This document shows positions 1-8,182 of a DNA stretch of 64,000 nt, piece after piece. The translations under genes were made by a program, and so were the position numbers. Below the pieces are notes generated by a model. It had not been told where the DNA came from and made no database searches. It saw nothing but the letters and a program-made list of their open reading frames with translations. Origin of the DNA: CAZABP01 sp964483245 (lineage in GTDB: Bacteria > Planctomycetota > UBA1135 > UBA2386); NCBI GenBank assembly GCA_964483245.1, contig CAZABP010000009.1, positions 1 through 64,000 on the forward strand. Reading direction: 5' to 3'. Position 1 is the first letter of the stretch; each line of letters starts with the position of its first letter.

Positions 1-471
1 GTCCTGGGTGGATTCATCGAACTCCGGCGTGAGGCGTAGCATCGGAGCGTCGGGATTGGTGACGAGCTTGAAGCCTGCGCTTCCGCCGCCGCCGGAGGGG
101 CTCTTCCCTCTCGAGGCACCCTTGGAGGACTTGCCCCCTTTGGGCGCCGTGGCGGGCGCGGAACGACCGCCGCCAGCCGCTGCCTCGCCGGCGGGCTTCT
201 CTTCGGCCGTCTTGCGGTCCTCGCGCGTGCGCTCGCGGTCCACACGGTCGCGTGTCTCCGTGCGGGTGCGGATGCTGGTTCGTCCATTATCGGTAGTCGT
301 GCCGGTTTGGTTGCGGTCCGTGCGGGAGCCGCGATCCGTACGCGATCCGCGGTCCGTCTTCTCCGTAAAGGGGTCCGTGCGCGTGCCCTCGGAGGTCTGC
401 GCCATGGCCGTGCCCGCGAATCCCAGCAACAGGGCCAGCGCTGCCATCGATGTTCGGTGCACGCGGTTCAT
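1..471 (-). CDS. Secreted hypothetical protein, 3' end cut by window
   Basis: An open frame of 157 codons runs leftward from an ATG at 471 to the window edge without a stop, so the C-terminus is missing. Residues 1-24 are a clear Sec signal peptide: a basic start, a hydrophobic core and an AMA-Q cleavage site. The next stretch is rich in Arg, Thr and Asp, with a repeated GSRTDR motif around residues 41-52. It is followed by a Gly/Ala/Ser/Lys-rich linker near residues 95-130. I recognise no domain; it is probably an exported protein whose folded part lies outside the window. Its ATG overlaps the stop of a tiny upstream frame (468-548). Confidence 0.6.
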   Translation of the reverse strand, partial: MNRVHRTSMAALALLLGFAGTAMAQTSEGTRTDPFTEKTDRGSRTDRGSRTDRNQTGTTTDNGRTSIRTRTETRDRVDRERTREDRKTAEEKPAGEAAAGGGRSAPATAPKGGKSSKGASRGKSPSGGGGSAGFKLVTNPDAPMLRLTPEFDESTQD

Positions 472-548
472 CGGTCCCCCAGCAACCCGGTCAGGGTGCG
501 GTTGTTCTCGTCAAGAACGTCGCCGACGACCTGCCAGTCAATCGCCAT
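468..548 (-). CDS. Possible 26-residue leader ORF
   Basis: A 26-codon frame starts at the ATG at 548 and ends in a TGA that overlaps the next ATG (pattern ATGA, 468-471). Such an overlap is typical of translational coupling. The peptide is acidic and polar with no signal sequence. The only upstream in-frame codon that could extend it is a CTG just after a G-rich run; a TAA closes the frame beyond that. No family is recognised and the frame could be chance. Confidence 0.2.
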   Translation of the reverse strand: MAIDWQVVGDVLDENNRTLTGLLGDR

Positions 549-576
549 GATCTTCTTGCCGGCCAGGGGGATCTCC

Positions 577-589
577 CCCCCTCTGGGGG
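577..589 (-). terminator. Short C5/G5 hairpin downstream of groES
   Basis: A five-pair C/G stem with a three-base loop lies between the groES stop and the next leftward gene. No T-run follows it, so it is at best a weak or processing hairpin. Confidence 0.2.
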
Positions 590-617
590 ATTAATGCGGG
601 GGGGGGGTGGGTGCGGC

Positions 618-929
618 TCAGCTCTCGATGACCGCGAGGATCTCGTCCTCGCCGAGCACGAGGTACTCCTCGCCGTCGAGCTTGATCTCCGAGCCGGAAT
701 ACGAGCTGAACAGCACGCGGTCCTTCGGCTTGACGGTGAACGTGCTGCGCTCGCCGTTCTTCAGCAGCTTGCCGGTGCCGACCGCGATCACGGTCCCTTC
801 GCGCGGCTTCTCCTGCGCGGTGTCCGGCAGGATGATGCCGCCCTTGGTCTTCTCGTCGGCGGCGAGCCGCTTCACGAGCACGCGGTCACCGAGGGGAACG
901 ATCGTCGTCTTGGTCTTCGCTGCAGCCAT
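618..929 (-). CDS. groES: Co-chaperonin GroES (10 kDa)
   Basis: The 103-residue product is a typical-length GroES, which caps the GroEL ring and closes the folding chamber in the cytoplasm. Visible family marks are VPLGDRVLVKR near residue 11, the mobile-loop region KTKGGIILPD near residues 28-37, and VLFSSYSGSEIKLDGEEYLVL towards the C-terminus. The N-terminus has a short Ala/Lys extension before the conserved beta strand. No groEL follows: the gene downstream on the same strand encodes an unrelated secreted protein, so chaperonin subunits may be encoded separately, as is common when several groEL copies exist. Confidence 0.95.
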   Translation of the reverse strand: MAAAKTKTTIVPLGDRVLVKRLAADEKTKGGIILPDTAQEKPREGTVIAVGTGKLLKNGERSTFTVKPKDRVLFSSYSGSEIKLDGEEYLVLGEDEILAVIES

Positions 930-1000
930 GGGTCGGGTCTGGATGGGGGTCTGAGTCTTGAGGGGAAGGGGGAAGTTCCGTCAGGGTCTGTCCGGCAGGG

Positions 1001-1429
1001 TCAGGCGGGCCACGGCCCGCGCAACGGATCGTCCCCCGGCGGTCGCGCCGGCGGGCATCCGAAGTGCAGCTCCGTGAGCCTGGCCACGCTGGTGCGCAGC
1101 ACCTGCAGGTCGAGCGGCTTGCGCAAGAACGTGAACGCGCCTGCCGCGAGCGCAGCCTGGACCTCGTCCGCACCGGCCGCGCCGGACATCAGGATCGAGG
1201 GGAGCGGACGCCTGGTCCGCGCGATGCTGCGCAGCACGTCCAACCCGGTCATCCCGGGGAGGTGCATGTCGAGGATCGAGAAGTCGATGTGGCACCGCTT
1301 CGCGAGCTCGACCGCCTCGACCCCGTGACCGACGCCGTGCACCTGCCAGCCCCAGCCGCGGAGCAGCTCGGTCAGGACGTCCCGCAGCGGGTCGTCGTCC
1401 TCGGCCAGCAGCACGGTCAGGCGGGTCAT
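1001..1429 (-). CDS. Stand-alone response regulator receiver (CheY-like)
   Basis: A single receiver domain of 142 residues with no output domain. With the ATG at 1429 as start, the acidic pocket is E10-D11-D12, the phospho-acceptor is D54 in the motif SILDMHLPG, and the conserved lysine is K104 in FLRKPL. A longer in-frame start exists at 1483, but the extra 18 residues are unlike the family. About 30 C-terminal residues after the fold are Pro/Gly-rich. Its kinase partner is not next to it; it is followed by groES on the same strand about 70 bases away. Confidence 0.85.
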   Translation of the reverse strand: MTRLTVLLAEDDDPLRDVLTELLRGWGWQVHGVGHGVEAVELAKRCHIDFSILDMHLPGMTGLDVLRSIARTRRPLPSILMSGAAGADEVQAALAAGAFTFLRKPLDLQVLRTSVARLTELHFGCPPARPPGDDPLRGPWPA

Positions 1430-1638
1430 CGGGATCGGTTGTCGGCAGGGCGCGGGGCGTTCTTGCGGCCGCGCGCGGAGCAAGGGGTGTGCCGCCGGCG
1501 AGCGTGCCTCGCTAACCCTCCGATCCAGGCGGGTTTAGGTTCCCTTCGCGCGGCCCCGATGCGGGCCGGCATGCCACGGTGTCAGGCTGGTGACCGCTGG
1601 CGGCTGCCACGTTGGCAGAGCGCGCCCCCGGCTGGGCT

Positions 1639-1986
1639 TCAGTCTTCTTCTTCCTCGTCCTCCTCGTCCTCGTCTTCCTCCTCTTCTTCCTCCTCCTCCT
1701 CTTCGAATTCCTCTTCTTCCTCCTCCTCGAACTCCTCCTCCTCCTCCTCGTCGCCGAGCTCCTCGTCCTCCTCTTCGTCTTCCTCCTCCTCGTCCCAGTC
1801 CTCGTCCTCGTCCTCTACGTCATCGAGGTCTTCGTCCTCGTAGGAGGCCAGGATCCGATCCCAATCGGCGACCGGGATCGGTGCGTTGCAGACGAGGCAG
1901 ACGCTGTCGTTGTCGCGCAGGTCCTCGAGCTCTTCCAGGTTGCGGTAGACCTTTCCGCACTCGGTGCACCGGACGATTTTCCCCAT
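1639..1986 (-). CDS. Zinc-ribbon protein with a long Glu/Asp tail
   Basis: The 115-residue product begins with a small zinc ribbon: C7-x2-C10 and C30-x2-C33. A helix-like segment follows (ADWDRILASYE), then about 65 residues that are almost all Glu and Asp with a few Phe, Trp and Leu. The tail is encoded by GAG/GAA runs, seen on the + strand as a TCC/TTC low-complexity tract from about 1640 to 1820. In layout it resembles the FYDLN-acid (TIGR02300) proteins of alphaproteobacteria, but I see no sequence match beyond zinc ribbon plus acidic tail. Such tails often mimic nucleic acid or bind basic proteins; that role is inference. A much longer frame upstream of 1986 is only the antisense of the next genes. 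Confidence 0.75.
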   Translation of the reverse strand: MGKIVRCTECGKVYRNLEELEDLRDNDSVCLVCNAPIPVADWDRILASYEDEDLDDVEDEDEDWDEEEEDEEEDEELGDEEEEEEFEEEEEEEFEEEEEEEEEEDEDEEDEEEED

Positions 1987-2172
1987 GGGGGTCTTGGCCT
2001 CAGCGGGTGATGGGTGGCGTGGGGTGCCGGCCGTTGCCAGGGGCGGTACGGGCGACCGGGTGCGGCCGGCGCCGGCAGTGCATAGCACGGAGCCACGCCT
2101 GCCGGAAGGGGTCGGAACAAAAGCGCCGCGGGGCTCTGAATTCCACTCCGCCGGCGAGCCGAAGAAGCCGAC

Positions 2173-2580
2173 GTGAATCGGACCCACGTCATCCTGCTGG
2201 CGCTCGGCATCGGCGCATGCCTGCTGCTGAGCATGATGATGAAACAGGCGCTCTCGGTGCACCGTGAGCGCGGCCTGCACCCGGTGTTGAACCGGATCAC
2301 GGCGTTGCACGGCGATCAGATCACGCGGCTGAACAAGCTCGAGCTGAAGGGCAGCCACGGCGCGCGCGAAGCGTTGCTGGTGTTCACGCCGGCGCCGGAC
2401 ATCGATCCGGATCGCACGGCGCAGAAGCTCGGGGAAGTGCTGTGGCGCGAGCTCGGCACGAGCGAGGGACTGATCAAGGTGCTGGTGCTGAGCAGCGATC
2501 CGCTGACCGGGAAGGTGCGCGAGAAGCTGGTCGAGCGGCCGCAGTTCCTCAAGGGCTTCAGCGCGACGCCTGGCAAGTAG
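2173..2580 (+). CDS. Small membrane-anchored hypothetical protein
   Basis: The 135-residue product starts at a GTG (GAAGAAG upstream is a plausible ribosome site). Residues 6-22 form one hydrophobic helix (VILLALGIGACLLLSMM), probably a signal anchor. The remaining roughly 110 residues would lie outside the membrane and look like a compact alpha/beta domain (ALLVFTPAPD, GLIKVLVLSSD). No family is recognised. The next gene starts 24 bases downstream on the same strand, so they may be co-transcribed. Confidence 0.7.
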   Translation: MNRTHVILLALGIGACLLLSMMMKQALSVHRERGLHPVLNRITALHGDQITRLNKLELKGSHGAREALLVFTPAPDIDPDRTAQKLGEVLWRELGTSEGLIKVLVLSSDPLTGKVREKLVERPQFLKGFSATPGK

Positions 2581-2604
2581 CGCATGCGCGCGTAGGCTCG
2601 CGGC

Positions 2605-4590
2605 GTGCGTCTGCGCCGGAGTTCGCCGCGGCTGGCCGGCAGCGTTGCGCTGCTGGCGACGCTCGCGCCGGCGCAGTCGCCGTCGATCCACGTGCGCAAT
2701 CCGCACGTCGTCGCGTTGCGCACGATCGTGCGCGCCTCGGTGCCATGGCCGCGCGGTGTGCTGCATGATCCGGCGCGGATCCGGGTCGCCGGTGCGCCGG
2801 CCGCCGCCGTGCCGCTGCTGCGCTGGCCGGATGGCTCGCTGCAGGTCGTGCAGGTGCAGTTCGAAGCGGAGCTGCCGGCGGCGCAGGAGACCGAGTTGCC
2901 GGTCGAACTGGCGGCGCAGGCGTTGCCTCCACCGCCGGCGCGCGCGTGGATGTTCCCCGCTTCGCTGCCACTCGTCTGCGAGCTGCGCGATCCGTGGGAC
3001 CGCGCGTGGCACACGACGCTCGAGCCGGATCCGCACGCAGCCGCCGGCGGTCTCGTCGTCGCGACGCCACTGGTCGAGATCCGCCGTCTGCTCGGCCCGC
3101 TGCGCGATGGCTCCGGGGCAGCCCTGCTCGACGTCGTCGCGTATCTGACGCGCTTCGCTGGCGAACGGCACGCCGAGCTGACGCTGCTGCTCGGCAACGG
3201 CGCGAGCCCGCACGGCAGCGCGCCGGCGGTGGGGCCGGTGCGGTTCCGGTCGTTCGCGCTGATCGCGGCGGACCGGCGGCTGCGCGCGCGGCCGCACTGG
3301 ATCGGCGCCAACCTGCTGGAACGGCCTCAGATCACGCCGGACGGCGGCTGGCGGCAGCAGTTGCTCGGGCCCAGCGACCAGCTCTATCTCGGCGATCGGA
3401 CCGGCAAGGCATGGCGGTTCGATCTGTTCTGGGACGAGCAGGCGGACGACGCGGCACGCGAGCGCGCCGACCTGCTGGCGGGGGCGCCGCCGGTCGCGTT
3501 CGCCGACCTGGACTGGACACGGCACACTCGCGCCTGGTCGGTGCATGGGGGGCCGGCGCCGGCGCTGGCGCCCGGGTTCGACCCGAGCGCCGACATGATC
3601 TGGCAGTGGCAGAGCTCCGCGCGGTTCGGGCCGTTCGGCGGGTTCGGTGACGCCGAAGACCCGCTGCTCGCCGACCGCGCGCGCGAAACGCCGTTCTCGC
3701 TGCACAACGTGCTGCGCACGCGCTCGCCGTCGCTGCTCGGCATCGCCGAAGCGATGGTGCTGCAGCAGCCGCTGCGGCCGACGCCCGGCTGTGTGCCGCG
3801 GCTGCCGGCGGACACGGCTGCGTTCCGCGCCGCGATGCCGGAGCACGCGATCGAGCGCCCACACGGATGGGTGGCACTCGGCTACGAGCATTTCGCGGTC
3901 GATCTGCTCTACGACTGGTTCTGGTTGACCGGCGATCCGCTCGCGCGGGACGAGCTCGCGCGCTGCGGCAGCGGGCTGCCGGCGCTGCTGGCCGGCGTGC
4001 CGTTCCGCACTGCGCGCGGCGAAGGGCTCTGTCTGCGCGCCGGCGCGCAGATCGCGCAGGCGACCGGCGACGAGGCGCTGTTCGACCTGTTGCTGCGCCA
4101 CGCGCACGCGCTGCTGCCGCAGCTCGGGCGGGCGCCGTCGGCGGCCGTGTTGCCGCAGCCGGGGCATGCGCGCGTGTTCGGTACGGAGGTGCCGTTCGAC
4201 GCGCCGTGGCAACTCTCGCTGTTGGTGCGCGGCCTGCACGCGCTGCACGTCACGACCGGCGACCTCGACTGTGCTGCCGCCGCGGTGCAGATCGCCGATG
4301 CCATGGCCGGTCCCGGCTGGGTCGATGGGGTGGGCCCCAAAACGTTCGTCTCGGCGCGTGACCCGGGTCGATACATCCTCGCGGACGACCAGGATCCGTT
4401 GACCACCACCAGAGCGATGTCGATCGGTGCGTACGTGTTGGCCGCGGAGCTGACTTCGGTGCCGGCGGCGCAGGAGTTGTTCCTGCTGCGGGCCGGGTTC
4501 CTGGCGCGTGGTTGGGTGCATGCGCCGGAGTTCGCGCACGCCGATCCCTGGCTGCAGCTGTGGTTCGACCGCCGCGGGGACGGCCGGTGA
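2605..4590 (+). CDS. Secreted PcRGLX/YetA-like RIFT-barrel protein
   Basis: The 661-residue product starts at a GTG and has a signal peptide ending near the AQS at residues 23-25. The next ~90 residues carry the pattern NPHVVALRTIVRASVPWPRG...DPARIRV...LLRWPDGSLQVVQVQF. That matches the N-terminal RIFT barrel of exo-rhamnogalacturonan-lyase-like (PcRGLX/YetA) proteins, where the phrase on 'wind-up' substrate side reads WPDGS followed by a beta strand. The long C-terminal part is helical and could be an alpha/alpha toroid, as in that family. A role in polysaccharide breakdown outside the cytoplasm is therefore likely but not shown by catalytic residues I can name. Its stop overlaps the GTG of the next gene. 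Confidence 0.6.
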   Translation: MRLRRSSPRLAGSVALLATLAPAQSPSIHVRNPHVVALRTIVRASVPWPRGVLHDPARIRVAGAPAAAVPLLRWPDGSLQVVQVQFEAELPAAQETELPVELAAQALPPPPARAWMFPASLPLVCELRDPWDRAWHTTLEPDPHAAAGGLVVATPLVEIRRLLGPLRDGSGAALLDVVAYLTRFAGERHAELTLLLGNGASPHGSAPAVGPVRFRSFALIAADRRLRARPHWIGANLLERPQITPDGGWRQQLLGPSDQLYLGDRTGKAWRFDLFWDEQADDAARERADLLAGAPPVAFADLDWTRHTRAWSVHGGPAPALAPGFDPSADMIWQWQSSARFGPFGGFGDAEDPLLADRARETPFSLHNVLRTRSPSLLGIAEAMVLQQPLRPTPGCVPRLPADTAAFRAAMPEHAIERPHGWVALGYEHFAVDLLYDWFWLTGDPLARDELARCGSGLPALLAGVPFRTARGEGLCLRAGAQIAQATGDEALFDLLLRHAHALLPQLGRAPSAAVLPQPGHARVFGTEVPFDAPWQLSLLVRGLHALHVTTGDLDCAAAAVQIADAMAGPGWVDGVGPKTFVSARDPGRYILADDQDPLTTTRAMSIGAYVLAAELTSVPAAQELFLLRAGFLARGWVHAPEFAHADPWLQLWFDRRGDGR

Positions 4591-6299
4591 GCGACGGCGT
4601 GATCCTGTTCGGCTTCGCCGTCGAAGCCGGGCTCGCACCGACCGACGGCGGGCTGCCGCTCGATGTGCTGGCGCGGCAGATCCCGCGCGTCGCCGTGCAG
4701 GCGCTGAACGAGGGCGGCGATCGCGGCGCGCGGTTCTTCCCGCTGATGGGGCACGACGGCAGCCGGCGGCGGTTCTTCACGATCGGCGAGCTGCTGCCAC
4801 CGGACGTCGCGCACAAGCTGCACCGGCAACCGGGCGGTCCGCGGCCGGCGCATGGCCGCATCGAGCGCGACGGTCTGCGCCTGGTGCTGTACGGCGACCG
4901 CGACGGCGAGCTGCTGCAGGAGAAGCTGCTGCCGTTCGACGCGAGCGACCCGGTGCAGTGCATCGCGCACGTCGCGTTCGAGTTGAGCGGCTGGCTCGGG
5001 TGGCGGTTGCAGCGGCACCTGCCGGAGCTGCTGCAGCGGATCGGCAGCGGTGAGTACCTGTTCGCCAAGGACGCGCTGCTCGCGCTCGAGGCGAGCATGC
5101 TCGACGTCGATGGCGAGCGCGCGTTGGCCGCCGCGGTCGCCGTGCTGCGTGGTGCGCCCGGCGACGGCGAAGCCGAGGAGCTGCTGCTCGATCTGCTGGC
5201 GCGGCTGCATGGCGTGCTGGCGCCGGAGCGGCTCGCGGTCCGGCTGGCCGAAGCAACGCAGCTCGTGGCGCCGGCGCGCGCCGAGTTCCACCGCCGGGCG
5301 GCCGAGCTGCACGAGCTGATCGGCGACGCGCGCGGCGCGCTGGACGCGCACCGACGGTTGTTGGCGGCCGAGCCGTCGCGTTCCGCGTCGGCGCTGCGCG
5401 TCGCGGCTGAGTATGTCCGCGCCGGCGAGCTCGACCGCGCTGCCGCGCTGCTCGAGGAAGCGGAGCGGGCCGGGGCGCGCGATCCGTTCGTCTACGCGCA
5501 GCTCGCCGCGGTCGAGAACATGCGTGGCCGCAAGGCGGCGCGCGTTGTCTGGACCGAGCGGCTCGTCGCCGCCGGCACCGAAGCGGCCCCGCAGCTCGCG
5601 CGGATCGCAGCCGACGGTCTGCTCGAACAGGATCGCGGCCCCGAGGCGCTCGCGGTGCTCGAGCGCGCGCTCGCACGCCATCCCGGCGACGCGGGGCTCT
5701 GGTTCGACAAAGGGCGGATCCTGCTGCACCTGCAGGATGGCGCCGAGGCTGAGCTCGCGCTCAGGCGGTGTCTCGACTGTGCCCCGCGCGCGGCGGTGCG
5801 CCAGGATGCCGAGCGGCTGCTGGCGTTCGCGACCCGGCCGGATGCGCTCGGCGCGCTGCGTGAGCTCGACCGGCTGCTCGTCGATGGCGACGCCGGGGCC
5901 GCGCTCGCGCTGGCGCGGCGGATGGCGCGCCGGCATTCCGACCTGGCCGAAGTCTGGCTCGCGCTCGGGACGGCGCACCATCGGCTGACGCATCCGCGGC
6001 GTGCCGAGCGTGCGTTCAAGCGCGCGCTGCGGATCTCACCCGAGCTCGGCCACGCGCACGACCGCCTCGGCATCCTGCTCGTCGCGCGCGGTCGCTACGA
6101 AGAAGCGCGCCATCACCTGCAGCAGGCGATCAGCCTGCTGCCGCGCGAGGGCGGACCGCGGCTGCACTATGCGCAGGCATGCCACTACCTTGGCGAACGC
6201 GACGCCGGGCTCGCTGCGCTCGCCGAGGCGGAGCGGCTCGGCTCGGCGCCGGCGCTGGTCGGTGCCGTGCGGCGTGCTTTCTATCCGGAGCAGGGTTAG
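4587..6299 (+). CDS. TPR-repeat protein
   Basis: The start is taken as the GTG at 4587, which overlaps the previous TGA (GTGA) and suggests translational coupling. The 570-residue product has no signal peptide. Its first ~200 residues are a mixed domain I do not recognise. From about residue 230 to the end it is a solenoid of tetratricopeptide-like helix pairs, for example LGTAHHRLTHPRRAERAF and LGILLVARGRYEEARHHL. TPR solenoids bind other proteins. Coupling to the RIFT-barrel gene hints at a shared process, but nothing else defines its role. Confidence 0.7.
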   Translation: MSDGVILFGFAVEAGLAPTDGGLPLDVLARQIPRVAVQALNEGGDRGARFFPLMGHDGSRRRFFTIGELLPPDVAHKLHRQPGGPRPAHGRIERDGLRLVLYGDRDGELLQEKLLPFDASDPVQCIAHVAFELSGWLGWRLQRHLPELLQRIGSGEYLFAKDALLALEASMLDVDGERALAAAVAVLRGAPGDGEAEELLLDLLARLHGVLAPERLAVRLAEATQLVAPARAEFHRRAAELHELIGDARGALDAHRRLLAAEPSRSASALRVAAEYVRAGELDRAAALLEEAERAGARDPFVYAQLAAVENMRGRKAARVVWTERLVAAGTEAAPQLARIAADGLLEQDRGPEALAVLERALARHPGDAGLWFDKGRILLHLQDGAEAELALRRCLDCAPRAAVRQDAERLLAFATRPDALGALRELDRLLVDGDAGAALALARRMARRHSDLAEVWLALGTAHHRLTHPRRAERAFKRALRISPELGHAHDRLGILLVARGRYEEARHHLQQAISLLPREGGPRLHYAQACHYLGERDAGLAALAEAERLGSAPALVGAVRRAFYPEQG

Positions 6300-6309
6300 C
6301 TTCGGCGCG

Positions 6310-7512
6310 ATGAGCCGCCCGGAAGCGGGCGATCCACTGCTCGTCTGGCGGGACGAGTTCGGAATCGTCCAGCACAGCAACTACCTGATCTCGAACTCGC
6401 TCGGCGCGATGCCGCGCGCGGCGCGCGGTGATCTGCAGCGTTACGCCGATGAGTGGGAGCAGCGCGGCGTGCGCGCCTGGGCCGAGGGCTGGTGGGTGCT
6501 GCAGGACGAGGTCGCCGGCCTGGTGGAGCGGATCCTGCACGTGGATCCGGGCTCGGTCTCGATGCATCAGAACGTCGCGATGGCGAGCCAGGCGATCCTG
6601 TCCTGCTTCGCGTTCGACGGTCCGCGGCGCAAGGTCGTGACGACGGAGCTGGATTTCCCGTCGGTGATGTACCTGTACGAGGCGCAGGCGCGACGCGGGG
6701 CGGAGATCGTGCGCGTGCCGGCGGACGGCGACCGGATCGATCTGCAGCGGCTGCTGGAGGCGATCGACGAACGCACGCTGTTGGTCCCGCTGAACCATGT
6801 GCTGTTCCGCAACTCGTGCGTGCAGGACGCGCGCGCCGTGACCGAGCGCGCGCGCCAGGTCGGCGCGTTCGTCGTGCTGGACGTGTTCCAGGCGTTCGGG
6901 ACGTATCCGCTGCGGTTGCGCGACTGGGGCGTGCACGCGGCGGTCGGCGGCGCGTTGAAGTTCGGCTGCGGTGGACCGGGGAACTGCTTTCTGTACGTCG
7001 ATCCGGGTGAGCGCGCGCGGCTGATGCCGACGTTCACCGGCTGGGCCGCGCATCGCGAGCCGTTCGCGTTCTCCAACCAGGGGCAGGTGCTGCGCGACGA
7101 CGGGGGGCGGTTCCTGAACGGGACGCCGAACGTGCCGGCGCTGTATGCCGGGCGCGCCGGGCTGCGGATCGTCGCCGAGATCGGGGATGACGCGATCCGG
7201 CGCAAGAGCATGCGGCAGACCGCGCGGATCGTCGCCGCGGCGCGCGCGGCGGATCTGCGCGTGCGGACGCCGGAGGATCCGGCGCAGCGTGCCGGTCACG
7301 TCACGATCGACGTGCCGGATGGATACGCGTTGACGCAGGCGTTGCTGGCCGAGGAGATCCTCGTCGACTACCGGCCGAATGCCGGGATCCGGATCGCGCC
7401 GCACTTCTACACGCGTGACGACGAGTGCGATGCGGCGGTCGCGCGGATCGCGGAGCTCGTGCGGACGCGGGGGTATGCGCGGTTCCTCGCGCAGGCGCGG
7501 AAGCCAGGGTGA
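6310..7512 (+). CDS. Kynureninase-like PLP enzyme (aminotransferase class V)
   Basis: The 400-residue product is a fold-type-I PLP enzyme most like kynureninase, which cleaves kynurenine or 3-hydroxykynurenine to anthranilate or 3-hydroxyanthranilate plus alanine. Supporting marks are YLISNSLGAMP (residues 25-35), the cofactor Asp D191 in LDVFQAFG, the likely Schiff-base Lys K217 in GGALKFGCGGPG, and GTPNVPALY later. The ATG at 6310 is preferred because upstream codons overlap the TPR gene. The canonical kynureninase text around the Asp and Lys is altered (FQAFG for AHSxG, KFGCGG for KYLNGG), so a related substrate is possible. The neighbour, a KynB-like hydrolase, supports a kynurenine-pathway role. 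Confidence 0.75.
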   Translation: MSRPEAGDPLLVWRDEFGIVQHSNYLISNSLGAMPRAARGDLQRYADEWEQRGVRAWAEGWWVLQDEVAGLVERILHVDPGSVSMHQNVAMASQAILSCFAFDGPRRKVVTTELDFPSVMYLYEAQARRGAEIVRVPADGDRIDLQRLLEAIDERTLLVPLNHVLFRNSCVQDARAVTERARQVGAFVVLDVFQAFGTYPLRLRDWGVHAAVGGALKFGCGGPGNCFLYVDPGERARLMPTFTGWAAHREPFAFSNQGQVLRDDGGRFLNGTPNVPALYAGRAGLRIVAEIGDDAIRRKSMRQTARIVAAARAADLRVRTPEDPAQRAGHVTIDVPDGYALTQALLAEEILVDYRPNAGIRIAPHFYTRDDECDAAVARIAELVRTRGYARFLAQARKPG

Positions 7513-7536
7513 CGCGATGAGCCGCCGGGGGAGCGC

Positions 7537-8175
7537 ATGAGGATCTGGGACATCTCCGAGCCGATCGAGCCGGCGACCGCCGTGTTCCCGGGGGACACGC
7601 CGTTCTCGGCGAGCTGGGTCATGCGGCAGGACCGCGGGGATTCCTGCAGCGTGTCGGCAATCACGATGTCGCCGCATGCTGGCACGCATGCGGATGCGCC
7701 GTCGCACTTCGCGCTGGACGGCGCCGACATCACGCAGGTGCCTCTGGATGCCTACATCGGACGCTGCCGCGTCATCGACGTGCGAGGGAGTGGCGAGCCG
7801 CCGATCGTCGATCCCGGCTCGCTCGGCCCCGTCAGTGGCGTCGAACGGATCCTGCTGCGCACGCGTGCGGCGCACGACCATCGCGCGTGGGATCCCGCGT
7901 TCACGGCGCTCGGCGTGCCGGCTGCGCGGGCACTCGCTGCCGCCGGCGTCCGGCTGGTCGGGATCGACACGCCGAGCATGGATCCGGCCGCGGCCAAGGA
8001 GCTCGCGACGCATCACGTGCTCGCCGCGGCCGGGATCATGCTGCTCGAGAATCTCGACCTCAGCGGTGTGCCAGCCGGGGACTACGAGCTGATCGCGCTG
8101 CCGCTGCGGATCGTCGGCGGCGACTCGTCGCCGGTGCGCGCGATCCTGCGCGAGCTGCCGGAGCCGCGCGCGTGA
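7537..8175 (+). CDS. kynB: Cyclase-family hydrolase, probable kynurenine formamidase
   Basis: The 212-residue product belongs to the cyclase/KynB family of metal-dependent amidohydrolases. The metal-binding signature HAGTHADAPSHF is at residues 47-58, with H47, H51, D53 and H57 as ligands, and it opens with the usual WDISEPI strand. KynB converts N-formylkynurenine to kynurenine, directly upstream in the pathway of the kynureninase-like neighbour 24 bases away on the same strand. The family also contains other cyclases, so the assignment rests on context as well as sequence. GGGGGAG just before the ATG is a good ribosome site. Confidence 0.8.
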   Translation: MRIWDISEPIEPATAVFPGDTPFSASWVMRQDRGDSCSVSAITMSPHAGTHADAPSHFALDGADITQVPLDAYIGRCRVIDVRGSGEPPIVDPGSLGPVSGVERILLRTRAAHDHRAWDPAFTALGVPAARALAAAGVRLVGIDTPSMDPAAAKELATHHVLAAAGIMLLENLDLSGVPAGDYELIALPLRIVGGDSSPVRAILRELPEPRA

Positions 8176-8182
8176 GTCGCCG

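Noticed and set aside
1064..1843. Plus-strand frame ending in a long poly-serine tract
   Set aside because: The serines are the complement of the Glu/Asp codons of the real acidic-tail gene, and the rest is antisense of the receiver gene.
1987..4638. Very long minus-strand frame extending the zinc-ribbon gene to ~1000 codons
   Set aside because: It is Arg/Gln-rich antisense of the RIFT-barrel and small membrane genes; family-like text begins only at 1986.
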